From: Trachelipus rathkii
Lineage: Eukaryota; Arthropoda; Malacostraca; Isopoda; Trachelipodidae
Length of the DNA: 64,000 nucleotides
Assembly: GCA_015478945.1 (NCBI GenBank)
Contig: JABUQX010002232.1
Location: 62,001 to 126,000 of the forward strand
Direction: 5' to 3'
Part shown: piece after piece, positions 1-11,186 of the stretch
How positions within the stretch are numbered: position 1 is the first letter of the stretch
Layout of the letters: each line of letters begins with the position of its first letter
Notes under the pieces: generated by a model
What the model was told of the DNA's origin: nothing
Databases searched by the model: none
The model's input: only the letters and a program-made list of their open reading frames with translations
Made by a program: the position numbers and the translations under genes

Positions 1-1
1 C

Positions 2-721
2 CCTCAACCACCGCATCCACCTAATCGCCCGCGACCACCGCAACCACCTCAACCACCGCAGCCACCGCGACCACCGCAGCCACCGCGACCACCGCAGCCA
101 CCGCGACCACCGCAGCCACCGCAGCAGCAGCATCATCAACAACAACAACAACAGCCTTATCGCCCAACGGCGGGACTAGAAAAAAACCCTCCGATTATTG
201 AAAAAGTGGACGTAACCCTAAAAGACATTTTATCAGGAAAAAGTTTTATCAGGCACGTAGATTGCGAAGTTTTGAAAGAAAATGGAGGAATTCTCAAAAC
301 GACGAAGCCGTTCCTCGTATCCGTAAAACCCGGCTGCCTCGATGGAACTGAAATCGTTTATGAAAATTCTGGTAACGAATCCCGAGGACGAATAACGTCC
401 GACGTCATTTTTGAAGTGAATAGGTTGCCGAGCGACACTTTTAAAAGAGATTCAGCCAACATTATCTACACTGCCCGCATTTCTCTCAAAACCGCGTTAT
501 GCGGTGGCGTCGTACGAGTTCCGACTCTCGATGGGGACTACGTATCTTTTTCTCTAGGAGACCAAGTCGTAAATTCCAAAACCGAAAGGTTCTTACCTTT
601 CTACGGTCTGCCCTTGCTCGATTCTAATAATCACCGGGGTGGTTTAATCATAAAATTCGATATAGAGTTTCCGTTAACGCTAACCGAAGCTGTAAAGACG
701 AAATTAAAAGAAATATTGTAA
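2..721 (+). CDS. DnaJ (HSP40) C-terminal substrate-binding region, 5' end outside window
   Basis: The reading frame is already open at base 2, so the gene starts before the window and the 240 codons seen are its 3' part. The first 40 or so codons form a Pro/Gln/Arg-rich linker with repeated PPQPPR and a His/Gln run. From about base 185 the sequence NPPIIEKVDVTLKDILSG matches the start of the C-terminal domain of class B DnaJ proteins. LFVSVKPG-like and GDVIF-like stretches appear here as FLVSVKPG and SDVIFEV, and the end KTKLKEIL is also typical. There is no Cys-rich zinc-finger region, which fits class B rather than class A. In this family the domain binds unfolded clients and hands them to HSP70. 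The linker replaces the usual Gly/Phe segment and is unusual. A possible poly(A) signal AATAAA lies at 767-772. Whether a J-domain lies upstream cannot be seen. A GTG codon at 206 is not needed as a start. Confidence 0.85.
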   Translation, partial: PQPPHPPNRPRPPQPPQPPQPPRPPQPPRPPQPPRPPQPPQQQHHQQQQQQPYRPTAGLEKNPPIIEKVDVTLKDILSGKSFIRHVDCEVLKENGGILKTTKPFLVSVKPGCLDGTEIVYENSGNESRGRITSDVIFEVNRLPSDTFKRDSANIIYTARISLKTALCGGVVRVPTLDGDYVSFSLGDQVVNSKTERFLPFYGLPLLDSNNHRGGLIIKFDIEFPLTLTEAVKTKLKEIL

Positions 722-810
722 ACGTGTTGCGCTCTTATTTAAAAATTTTGTTGCCCGTATTTAAAAAATAAAAATATTATAATTTAATTTAAATATTTTA
801 ATTACAAAAA

Positions 811-831
811 ACGCGTAATCTTTTTACGCGT
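811..831. repeat. Perfect short hairpin between the two DnaJ-type genes
   Basis: ACGCGTAA at 811-818 is the exact reverse complement of TTACGCGT at 824-831, with a five-base loop. It sits between the end of the first DnaJ gene and a TATA-like motif before the next gene. It could be an RNA hairpin in the upstream 3' end or a protein-binding palindrome. No function is shown. Confidence 0.5.
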
Positions 832-836
832 GTAAA

Positions 837-844
837 TATAAATA
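837..844 (+). promoter_or_regulatory. TATA-like motif upstream of the small J-domain gene
   Basis: TATAAATA lies 97 bases before the ATG at 941 and directly after the hairpin at 811-831. The spacing suits a eukaryotic or viral core promoter with a leader of about 70 bases. The surroundings are very A/T-rich, so a chance match is possible. Confidence 0.35.
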
Positions 845-940
845 TGTTTAGAAGGTAGTCGGATACGTTGAGTCTTTCATTTTTTTCTCAACCGGGTAAC
901 GAGTACTTCGAAGAATCAACTCTTTTACTTGTAAAAAACA

Positions 941-1177
941 ATGGTAAAAGATTTTTATAAAATATTAGGACTTAAGCGAGGGAAAACGGACGACGATATA
1001 GCCAGAAACGCGAGTAAACCAGCCAATATACGAGAAGGGTTTAAGGATATTATTGAAGCGTACGAAGTACTCAATGATCCCAACGCAAAATTTATTTACG
1101 ACGAGATATTTAAAGATTGCAAAAGCGATAGTTTTCACCGTTTCGCGGTTTGCGAGACACCGAGAAACCAAGCCTAA
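941..1177 (+). CDS. Small degenerate J-domain protein lacking HPD
   Basis: This 78-residue frame starts MVKDFYKILGLKRG, the usual opening of a DnaJ J-domain, and continues with FKDIIEAYEVLNDPNAKFIYDE, the usual helix III and end of that domain. The middle is shortened. Between DDDIA and FKDI there are about a dozen residues where normal J-domains have about two dozen, and the region that should hold the end of helix II and the HPD tripeptide is missing. HPD is what stimulates HSP70 ATPase in known J-proteins, so this one is not expected to do that. The protein ends with a short unrelated tail and a stop. It follows the 3' half of another DnaJ gene in the same direction. It could be a remnant of a duplicated DnaJ or a small expressed decoy. 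The ATG has a TATA-like motif upstream. Confidence 0.65.
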   Translation: MVKDFYKILGLKRGKTDDDIARNASKPANIREGFKDIIEAYEVLNDPNAKFIYDEIFKDCKSDSFHRFAVCETPRNQA

Positions 1178-1233
1178 AAAATTATTTTTTTCGATCGACA
1201 GAAAAAATTGTTTAAATAACGTCGTTTTAAATG

Positions 1234-1234
<1 letters not shown>

Positions 1235-1282
<48 letters not shown>

Positions 1283-1392
1283 TAATAATACATAATAATA
1301 ATAATTAATAATAATATAATATATAATAAAATAATAATAATAAATAATTAATAATAATAATAATAATAATTATAATAATAATAATAATAAAA
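1235..1392. repeat. AAT/AATA microsatellite
   Basis: The stretch is almost only A and T, built from runs of the triplet AAT with single-base slips. It fills most of the gap between the small J-domain gene and the minus-strand gene that ends at 1509. Confidence 0.9.
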
Positions 1393-1508
1393 ACACATTA
1401 TTATTTAAATACAGTACCCTTAGATATTTTTAAAAATGTAAATAAATAAAATAAATCATAAGTAATTCAACTCGTTTTATTGTTATCCAATACATATATT
1501 ATTCATCT

Positions 1509-2093
1509 TTATTTATTAATTTTGGTATAAATATGTTCGAATGAAAACGCCGGTGGTCGACTGAGTGAATATATGGTATCGAGATTGACCACGCTCACGA
1601 ACTCGGGTTTCCCATCGTTTCTAACGACCTTCTTCTCATAGGGGAGTTTGGCTCTTTGGCGAATATATTTAGACATCGAAAGGAACTGAGATTTCGGAAT
1701 ATTAATTTTTATTATGCATTTTTCTAGTTTTGTTTCTGGCAAGTTGTGTTTGGATAATCTAAACTCAAAATCTGGGTGTGATTGAGGCTGGCGGTGTTCT
1801 TCTTCTTCTTCTTTTTCTCCGTCATAATCCTTTACAAAAAGAATATTTCGACTATTTCTTAGCGAAGACGCTGGTGGAACTATATCGAAATCACATCCCG
1901 GAATTTTCATTAAGTGCTCTAATCGAAGATCATCTAATGTTTTAATGATTCCACTACTACCAATACTATTTTTGTTGATGGTACAATTCCGTTTCACGTT
2001 CAACTTTGACATATTTTGAGAAAGATTTTCAACTGGATATGATCCTAATTTCGAATTTCCTAAATGCTTCTTTGAGATCTTTTTCACATACAT
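1509..2093 (-). CDS. Unrecognised basic protein, 194 aa
   Basis: The frame runs from an ATG at 2093 to a stop at 1509, with AATAAA on the minus strand at 1476-1481, 28 bases past the stop. I do not recognise the family. The N-terminal third is Lys/Ser/Asn-rich (MYVKKISKKHLGNSK). There is one acidic run (EKEEEEEH) near residue 95. The C-terminal half is better structured, with alternating hydrophobic stretches (CIIKINIPKSQFLSMSKYIRQR) and a closing PPAFSFEHIYTKINK. No signal peptide, membrane segment or metal-binding pattern is visible. Its composition is unlike the repeat-derived frames nearby and it lies just outside array A, which supports a real gene. It points toward the J-domain gene. 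Confidence 0.55.
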   Translation of the reverse strand: MYVKKISKKHLGNSKLGSYPVENLSQNMSKLNVKRNCTINKNSIGSSGIIKTLDDLRLEHLMKIPGCDFDIVPPASSLRNSRNILFVKDYDGEKEEEEEHRQPQSHPDFEFRLSKHNLPETKLEKCIIKINIPKSQFLSMSKYIRQRAKLPYEKKVVRNDGKPEFVSVVNLDTIYSLSRPPAFSFEHIYTKINK

Positions 2094-2389
2094 TTTTTAC
2101 GGTATTTCAGTATGAAAAGTGAATTTTTATATACTTATTGATAATTTACAATCTAATTTTCTTAAATGCAACACGAAATATAATAATATTATAAAGATCG
2201 TGAATACCGAGTTTTATTTCCTTTTGATTTGCTATATTCGTTATCCATTTTCGCTCTGTCGATTGGTGATTGTTATGGCTATCGATTAAAAGAACACTGC
2301 AAGATATAATGATGGAAAAATAAAATAAAATAAAAATATATTTATTTTATCACAAAGTTGTAAAAAAAAATTATTTATCTTTTCTCGGA
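2094..2389. other. A/T-rich gap, no feature seen
   Basis: This is the upstream region of the minus-strand gene at 1509-2093. It is A/T-rich with no convincing reading frame or repeat. It ends where repeat array A begins. Confidence 0.6.
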
Positions 2390-5300
2390 TCTTAGGCTTA
2401 AAAATCAAAATAACTTAATACTCTAATTCTCCATATTATATACGTTTAAACAACATTTATTTATAGAAATAATTTAAATCAATTCCTAAATATATTATGA
2501 GAAAAGTCGATTTCCTTGGTGGCGTTTCATCGGATCTCGTGAAGAGATACAAGTAAGATATTTTGGTTTCGAAATACCTTCAAACGTTTTAGAGCAGAGT
2601 AACCATTGCCGCAGTGTCATTTCATCGAGATCGATTACGTTTTAAGATCTAACTTCGATGTCCAAGTTCCCTAAGCCTTCTAAATTTTTTGGAAAGTCTT
2701 GGCCGATTCGGAAAAATAAAAATTGAAAAAAAATTAAGATTTGATATTTTAGGTTAAAAAAGGAAAAATTTTACGTTAAATGGCATTCCTTTAAACAATT
2801 ACTTATCGAAATAATTTATTACTGAAGCCAGCTATGTGATATACGTTTATACAACAATTATTTATAGAAATAATTCAAATCTATTCCTAAATATATTATG
2901 AGATAAATCGATTCCTAAAGTGGCGTTTCATCGGATCTCGGAAAGAGATACTTGTAAGATATTTTGATTTCGAAATACCTTCAAACCTATTAAAACTCAG
3001 TATTCCTTCATATAGTATCATTTCAACGACCTCGATCTCCCTATGTGACGTAACCTCGATGTCTAAGTTCCCTATCGCATAAATTTTTTTTTGGAAAAAT
3101 TTTTTTCCCATTGAGACTTCACAAATTTTTTTTAAGGTTTTGGGAACTTAGACCTCGAGGTTACGACACATAGGGTGAAAGGGTCCTTAGAAATGTTACT
3201 GTTTAAAGGGCTCCCCGGGTATACTACGTTTGAACGTATTCGGAAACCAAAATATCTAAATATCAGCTCTTTCTCGATACTCGATGAAACGTCCCTAACG
3301 GAAACGACTTCTCCTATAATATAGATAGAAATAAGATTAAATAAATTTAACATATAATCGGTAAAAACGTATATAATATGGATAGAAGTAACATTAAAAT
3401 ATTTCGATAAATTAGGTGTTTAAACCTTATAAAATTTATTAGTTTTGTTAAAGATATGAGATAGTTTGGTATCTTAGGTTGAAAATGCATAAAAATTTCC
3501 GTTTATTCGCATTCCTTTAAACACATCGAAATAATTTATTACTTTAGCCAGCAATATGATATACGTTTGCACACCAATTATTCTTAGAAATAATTCCAAT
3601 CTATTCCCAAATATATGGTATGAGAGATGTCAATAACTTAAGTGACATTTCATCGGATCTCGGGAAAAGATACTAGTAAGATATTTTGGTTTCGAAATAC
3701 CTTCAAACCTATTAGAACTCAGCATTCCATCATATAGTATCATTTCAATGAGCTCGATCTCTCGATGTGACGTAACCTCGATGTCTAAGTTCCCTATCGC
3801 ATAAATTTTTTTGGGAAAAATTTTTTTTTTCATCGAGGCTTCACAAAATTTTTTTAAGGTTTCGGGAACCTAGACATCGAGGTTGCGACACATAGGGAGA
3901 TCGAGTCCTTAGGAATGTTACTGTTTCAAGGGCTACTCGATTATACTACGTTTGAACGTATTCTGAAACTAAAATATCTAAATATCAACTTTTCCTCAAT
4001 ACCCGATGAAACGTCGCTAACGGAATAGACTTCTCCTATAATATAGATATGAATACGATTAAGTAATTTTAACATATAATCGTTTAAACATATATAATAT
4101 GGATGGAAGTAACATTGAAATATTTTGATAAATAAGTGTTTAAACTTTTATAAAATTAATTAGTTTTGTTAAAGATATGAGTTAGATTGGTACCTAAGGT
4201 TAAAAAAGCATAACAATTTCAGTTTATTCGCATACCTTTAAACACTTACATATCGAAATAATTTATTACTCTAGTCAACTTTATGATATACGTTTATGCA
4301 ACAATTATTGATAGAAATATTTCAAATTTATTCCTACATATATTACGAGAGAAGTCTATTCCGTAAGTGGCGTTTCATCGGATCTCGGGAAGAGATACTA
4401 GTAAGATATTCTGGTTTTGAAATACCTTCAAACCTATTAAAACTCAATATTCCTTCGTATAGTATCATTTCAACGGGCTCGATCTCCTTATATGACTTAA
4501 CCTCGATGTCTAAGTTCCCTATCACATAATTTTTTTTTGGAAAAAATTTTTTCGTCGAGGCTTCACAAAATTTTTTTTTTAAGGTTTTGGGAACTTAGAC
4601 ATCGAGGTTACGACACATAGGGTGAACGGGTCCTTAGAAATGTTACTGTTTCAAGGGCTACTCGACTATACTACGTTTTAACGTATTCTGAAGCCAAAAT
4701 ATCTAAATATCAGCTCTTCTTCGATACCCGATGAAACGGCCTTAACGGAATTTAACATATAATCGGTAAAACGTATATAATATGGAAAGAAGTAACATTT
4801 AAATATTTTGATAAATATGTGTTTAAACTTTTATAATATTAATTAGTTTTGTTAAAGATATGAGTTACTTTTGTATCTTATGTTAAAAAAGCATAAAAAT
4901 TTCCGTTTAATCGCATTCCTTTAAACACTTACTTATCGAAATAATTTATTACTCTAGTCAGCTATATGATATACGTTTGCACAATAATTATTTATAGAAA
5001 TAATTCAAACATATTTCTAAATATATTATGAAAGAAGTCGATTACTTAAGTGGCATTTCATCGGATCTCGGGAAGAGATACTAGTAGGATATTTTGGCTT
5101 CGAAATACCTTCAAACCTATTAAACCTCAGCATTCTTTCATATAGTGTCATTCCAACGGGCTCGATCTCCCAATGTGACGTAACCTCGATGTCTAAGTTC
5201 CCGATCGCATAAATTTTTTTGGAAATTTTTTTTCCTTTAATCGAGGCTTCACAAATTTTTTTTAGGTTTTTGAGAACTTAGACATCGAAGTTACGACACA

Positions 5301-5512
5301 TAGGGAGATCGAGTCCTTAGAAACGTTACTGTTTCAAAGGCTACTCGGTTGTACTACGTTTGAACGTATTCTGAAACCAAAATACCTAAATATAAGCTCT
5401 TCCACGATATCCGATGAAACGTCGCTAACGGAATCAACTTCTTCTATAATACAGATATGAATACGATTAAATAATTTTAACATATAATCGTTTAACGTAT
5501 ATAATATGGATA

Positions 5513-5720
5513 GAAGTGACATTGAAATATTTTGATAAATAAGTGTTTAAACTTTTATAAAATTAATTAATTTTGTTAAAGATATGAGTTAGTTTGGTAT
5601 CTAAGGTTAAAAAAAAGAAGTGACATTGAAATATTTTGATAAATAAGTGTTTAAACTTTTATAAAATTAATTAATTTTGTTAAAGATATGAGTTAGTTTG
5701 GTATCTAAGGTTAAAAAAAA
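5513..5720 (+). repeat. 104-bp tandem duplication inside array A
   Basis: The segment beginning GAAGTGACATTGAAATATTT at 5513 is repeated at 5617, almost unchanged, including TTTGGTATCTAAGGTT and the poly-A tail. This lengthens that unit to about 828 bp. It is a recent local duplication. Confidence 0.85.
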
Positions 5721-8639
5721 GAATTAAAATTTCAGTTTAATCGCATACCTTAAAACACTCACATCAAAATAATTTATTACTCTAGTCAACTTTATGATAT
5801 ACGTTTGAGCAACAATTATTTATAGAAATATTTCAAATTTAATCTTACAAATATTATGAGAGAAGTCTATTCTGTAAGTGTCGTTTCATTGGATCTCGGG
5901 AAGAGATACTAGTAAGATATTTTGGTTTCGAAATACCTTCAAACCTATTAAAATTAAATATTAATTCGTATAGTATCATTTCAACGGGCTCGATCTCCCA
6001 ATGTGACGTAACCTCGATGTCTAAGTTCCCAATCGCATAATGTTTTTTGGAAAAAAATTTTTTTTTATCGAGGCGTCACAAATTTTTTTTTAAGGTTTCG
6101 GGAACTTAGACATCGAGGTTGCGACACATAGGGAGATCGAGTCCTTAGAAATGTTACTGTTTCAAATGCTATTTGGTTATACTACGTTTGAACGTATTCT
6201 GTAACTAATATATCTAAATATCAACTCTTCCTCAATATCCGATGAAACGTCGCTAACGGAATCAACTTCTCCTATAATATAGGTATGAATACGGTTCAGT
6301 AATTGTAACATATAATCGTTTAAACGTATATAATATGAATGGAAGTAACATTGAAATATTTTGATAAATAAGTGTTTAAACTTTTGTAAAATTAATTAAT
6401 TTTGTTAAAGATATGAGTTAGTTTGGTATCTAAGGTTAAAAAAAAAAAAGCATTAAAATTTCAGTTTAATCGCATACATTAAAACCCTCACATCGAAATA
6501 AATAGTATGAGAAAAGTCTATTCCGTAGGTGGCGTTTCATCGGATCTCGGGAAGAGATACTAGTAAGATATTTTGGTTTCGAAATACCTTCAAACCTATT
6601 AAAACTCAATAGTCCTTCGTATAGTATCATTTCAACGGGCTCGATCTCCCAATGTTACGTAACCTCGATGTCTAAGTTCCTAATCCCATAATTTTTTTTT
6701 GGAAAAATTTTTTTTTTTATCAAGGCTTCATAAAATTTTTTTAAAGGTTTTGGGAACTTAGACATCGAGGTTACGACACATAGGGTGAACGGGTCCTTAG
6801 AAAAGTTACTGTTTTAAGGGCTACTCGATTATACTACGTTTGAACGTATTCTGAAACCAAAATATCTAAATATCAGCTCTTCCTCGATACCCGATGAAAC
6901 GTCCTTAACGGAATCGACTTCTTCTATAATATAGATAGGGATAAGATTAAATAAATTTAACATATAATCGGTAAAACGTATATAATATGGATAGAAGTAA
7001 CATTAAAAATATTTTGATATATTAGGTGTTTAAACCTTATAAAATTAATTAGTTTTGTTAAAGATATGAGTTACTTTGGTATCTAAGGTTAAAAAAGCAT
7101 AAAAATTTCCGTTTCATCGCATTCCTTTAAACACTTCCTTATCGAAATAATTTATTACTCTATCGAGGCTATATGATATACGATTACACAACAATTATTT
7201 ATAGAAATAATTCAAATCTATTTCTAAATATATTATGAGAGAAATCGATTACCTAAGTGGCATTTCATCGGATCTCGGGAAGAGATACTAGTAGGATATA
7301 TTGGTTTCGAAATACCTTCAAACCTATTAAACCTCAGCATTCTTTCATATAGTGTCATTCCAACGGACTCGATCTCCCTATGTGACGTAACCTCGATGTC
7401 TAAGTTCCCGATCGCATAAATTTTTTTGGAAAAAATTTTTTCTTATCGAGGCTTCACAAATTTTTTTAAGGTTTTGGGAACTTAGACATAGAGGATACGA
7501 CACATAGGGAGATCGAGTCCGTTGGAATGACACTATATGAAAGAATGCTGAGGTTTAATAGGTTTGAAGGTATTTCGAAACCAAAATATTTAAATATCAG
7601 TTTTTCCTCGATATCCGATGAAACGTCGCTAACAAAATCAACTTCTCTTATAATACAGATGTGAATACGTTTAAATAATTTTAACATATAATCGTTTAAA
7701 CGTATATAATAAGAATGGAAGTCACATTGAAATATTTTGATAAATAAGTGTTTAAACTTTTATAAAATTAATTAGTTTTGTTAAAGATACGAGTTAGTTT
7801 GGTATCAAAGGTTAAAAAAGCATAAAATTTCAGTTTAATCGCATACTTTTAAAAACTTACTCTTCGAAATAATTTATTACTCTAGTCAACTTTATGATAT
7901 ACGTTTAAGCAACAATTATTTATAGAACTATTTCAAATCTATTCTTACAAATATTATGAGAGGAATCTATTCCGTAAATTGCGTTTCATGGGATCTCGGG
8001 AAGAGACCCTAGTATGGTATTTTGGTTTCGAAATACCTTCAAACCTATTAAACCTGAGCATTCCTTCATAAACTATCATTCCAACGGGCTCGATCCTCCA
8101 ATTTGACGTAACCTCGATATCTAAGTTCCCGATCGCATAAATTTTTTTTGGAAAATTTTTTTTTTTCATCGAGGCTTCACAAAAATTTTTAAAGTTTCGG
8201 GAACTTAGACATCGAGGTTGCGACACATAGGGAGACCGAGTCCTTAGAAATGCTACTATTTCAAGGGCTACTCGGTTATACTACGTTTGAACGTATTCTG
8301 AAACCAAAATATCTAAATATCAGCTCTTCCTTTATTCCCGAAGAAAGGTCCCTAACGGAATCGACTTACATACAATAGATAGGGATAAGATTAAATAAAT
8401 TTAACATATAATCGGTAAAACGTATATAATATAGATATAAGTAACATTAATATATTTTGATAAATAGGTGTTTAAACCTTATAAATTAAATTAGTTTTGT
8501 TAAAGATATGAGTTTGTTTTGTATCTTAAGGTAAAAAAAAGCATAAAAATTTCTGTTTAATCGCATTTCTTTAAACACTTACTTATCGAAATCATTTTAT
8601 TACTCTCCGTCATGCCTATATGATATACGTTTGCAATAA

Positions 8640-9160
8640 CAATTATTTATATAATCAATTCAAGATCTATTCCTAAAATATTAGGCTTTTTCAGATGTAT
8701 ATCTCGATATCACACGCTCGCGCTCATTACGAGTGGCTGGGAAGATCATGTACTAGTAGGAGATTATATAGTATATATGAAATAGCTCAAATGTATTAAA
8801 CGCACAGCATTCTTGTCATAATGTGTCATTCCAACGGGCTCGATTCCCAATAGTGACGACAACAGGGGAGGTGAAGTTCACCGCAGTCGAGTGGCACCAT
8901 AAATTTTATTTAGAAAAATTTTTTCTTGAATTAGGCTAAAAAAATTTTTTTTTAAAGTTTTTAGGGAAACGTTATGTTATGATGTTTATACGACAGTCAT
9001 AAGGGAGCAATGTGAGAGAATTGTTGACTGTTTCAAGGGCTACTCGTCTTTACTAACGTGTCCTCGCACACCGTGTTCTGAGGAGAGAGCGGCACAGAGT
9101 ATCTATAATGTCAGCTCATCCTCGATACTCGATGTAACGTCCCTAACGGATTCGCCTTCT
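8640..9160. other. Low-quality stretch inside array A
   Basis: The unit is still recognisable, but it is filled with scattered single-base insertions, substitutions and G+C-rich inserts absent from neighbouring units, for example CACACGCTCGCGCTCATTAC near 8700. Clean repeat resumes abruptly after about 9160. This pattern fits uncorrected long-read consensus in a repeat rather than biology. Confidence 0.6.
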
Positions 9161-10915
9161 CCTATAATATAGATACGGATAAGATTAAATAAATTTAACA
9201 TATAATCGGTAACACGTATATAATATGGATAGAAGTTACATTAAAATATTTTGATAAATAGATGTTTAAACTTTTATAAAATTAATTTGTTTTGTTAAAG
9301 ATATGAGTTAGTTTGGTATGTTATGTTGAAAATTAATAAAATTTCCGTTTAATCGCATTCCTTTTAACACTTACTTATCGAAATAATTTATTACTCTAGC
9401 CAGCTATATGAAATACGTTTACACAACATTTATTTATAGAAATAATTCAAATTTATTCCTACAAATATTATGAGAGAAGTCGATTACTTAAGTGGCGTTT
9501 CATCGGATCTCGGGAAGAGATACTTGTAAGATATTTTGGTTTCGAAATACCATCAAACCTATTAAAACTCAATATTCCATCGTATAGTATCATTTCAAAG
9601 GGCTCGATCTCCCTATGTGACGTAATCTCGATGTCTATGTTCCCAATCGCATAATTTTTTTTTGAAAAAATTTTTTTTTCATTGAGACTTTACAAAAAAT
9701 TTTAAGGTTTCGGGAACTTAGACATCGAGGTTGCGACACATAGGGAGATCGAGTCCTTAGACATGTTACTGTTTCAAGGGCTACTCAGCTTTGCTACGTT
9801 TGAACGTATTCTGAAACCAAATTATCTAAATATCAGCTCTTCCTCGATATCCGATGAAACGTCGCTAACGAAATCAATTTCTCCTATAATATAGGTATGA
9901 ATACGATTAAATAATTATTTTAACATATAATCGTTTAAACGTATATATTATGGATTGAAGTAACATTAAAATATTTTGTTAAATAAGTGTTTAAACTTTT
10001 ATAAAATTAATTAGTTTTGTTAGAGATGTGAGTTAGTTTGGTATCTTAGATTAAAAAAGCATAAACATTTCCGTTTAATCGCAATCCTTTAAACACTTAC
10101 TTATCGAAATAATTTTTTACTCTAGCCAGCTATATGATATACGTTTATACAACAATTATTTATAGAAATATTTCATATTTATTCCTAAATATATTATGAG
10201 AGAGGTCGATTCCTTAAGTGGCGTTTCTTCGGATCTCGGGAAGATATGCTAGTAAGATATTTTAGTTTCGAAATACGTTCTAACCTATTAAAACCCAGTA
10301 TTCCTTCGTATAGTATCATTTCGACGGTCTCGATCTCTCTATGTGACTTAACCTCGATGTCTAAGTTCCCGATCGCATAATTTTTTGGGGAAAATTTTTT
10401 TTTCTTCGAGACTTCACAAAAAATTTTCAGGTTTAGGGAACTTAGACATCGAAATTACGACACTTAGGGAGAACTAGTCCTTAGAAATGTTACTGTTTGA
10501 ACGGGAACTCGGCTATACTACGTTGGAACGTATTCCAAAACCAAAATATCTAAATATTAACTCTTCCTCGATACTCGATGAAACGTCCCTAAAAGCATCG
10601 ACCTCTTCTCTAATATAGATAGGGATAGGATTAAATAATTTTAACATATAATCGTTTAAACATATATAATATGGATAGAAGTAACATTAAAATATTTTGA
10701 TAAATAAGTGTTTAAAATTTTATAAAATTAATTATTTTTGTTAACGATATGAGTTAGTTATGCACCTTAGGTTAAAAAAACATAAGAATTTCTTTTTAAT
10801 CACATTCCTTTAAACACTTACTTATCGAAATAATTTATTACTCTAGCCAGCTATATGATATACGTGTATACAACAATTGTTTATTGAAATAATTCAAAAT
10901 TATTCCTAAATATAT

Positions 10916-11186
10916 TATTATAGTAGTTTTGAAATAGTAGTCTTTTAAAAAAGATAAAGGAATATCCCAATTTGTTTTTATATTAAATGCGAAAAATTAC
11001 CTTCATTGTTACACAATACATAATAATATATTATTGATCAATAATAACATAACTTAATTTTTTTTAAGAATTAATATTTCTTAACCTTTCCTTCTTATTT
11101 AATAGCTTAAAACCTTGACAAACATTAATAATCCTCGATTACGTCGTAATCTCTTTTTTAAGATTCGCGTTGTCAATTGTGAAATT
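10916..11186. other. A/T-rich leader before the ligase-like gene
   Basis: Array A ends near 10915. This stretch holds no repeat and no convincing gene. The frame of the next gene is open upstream to a TTG at 11115, but the first ATG is at 11187. Confidence 0.5.

Larger units (their letters stand above)
2390..10915 (+). repeat. Repeat array A: about 11 palindromic units of about 725 bp
   Basis: A marker, CCTCGATGTCTAAGTTCCC or a close variant, recurs at about 2651, 3054, 3776, 4501, 5184, 6012, 6663, 7391, 8112, 9626 and 10352, mostly 720-728 bases apart. About 100 bases after each marker comes its complement, GGGAACTTAGACATCGAGG. Going outward from these cores the two flanks remain related as diverged inverted arms of roughly 300 bases. 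One arm contains GTTTCATCGGATCTCGGGAA and the other the complement of a similar motif. The centre is an A/T homopolymer loop. Between units lies a linker with TTTAAACACTTACTTATCG and GATATACGTTT. Divergence between units is moderate. No long conserved reading frame exists, and the short frames present are by-products of the repeat. This is best described as a satellite of large imperfect palindromes. Whether it is centromeric, an origin-like repeat or derived from a foldback element is not shown. Confidence 0.9.

Noticed and set aside
2896..8226. Short reading frames of 60-95 codons in arrays A to D (for example at 2896-3111, 3630-3833, 7466-7687, 7954-8226)
   Set aside because: They are the same repeat core read in one frame, with phrases such as AIGNLDIEVTSHREIE returning in unit after unit. 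They break at random in others, show no conserved start and are explained by the repeat.
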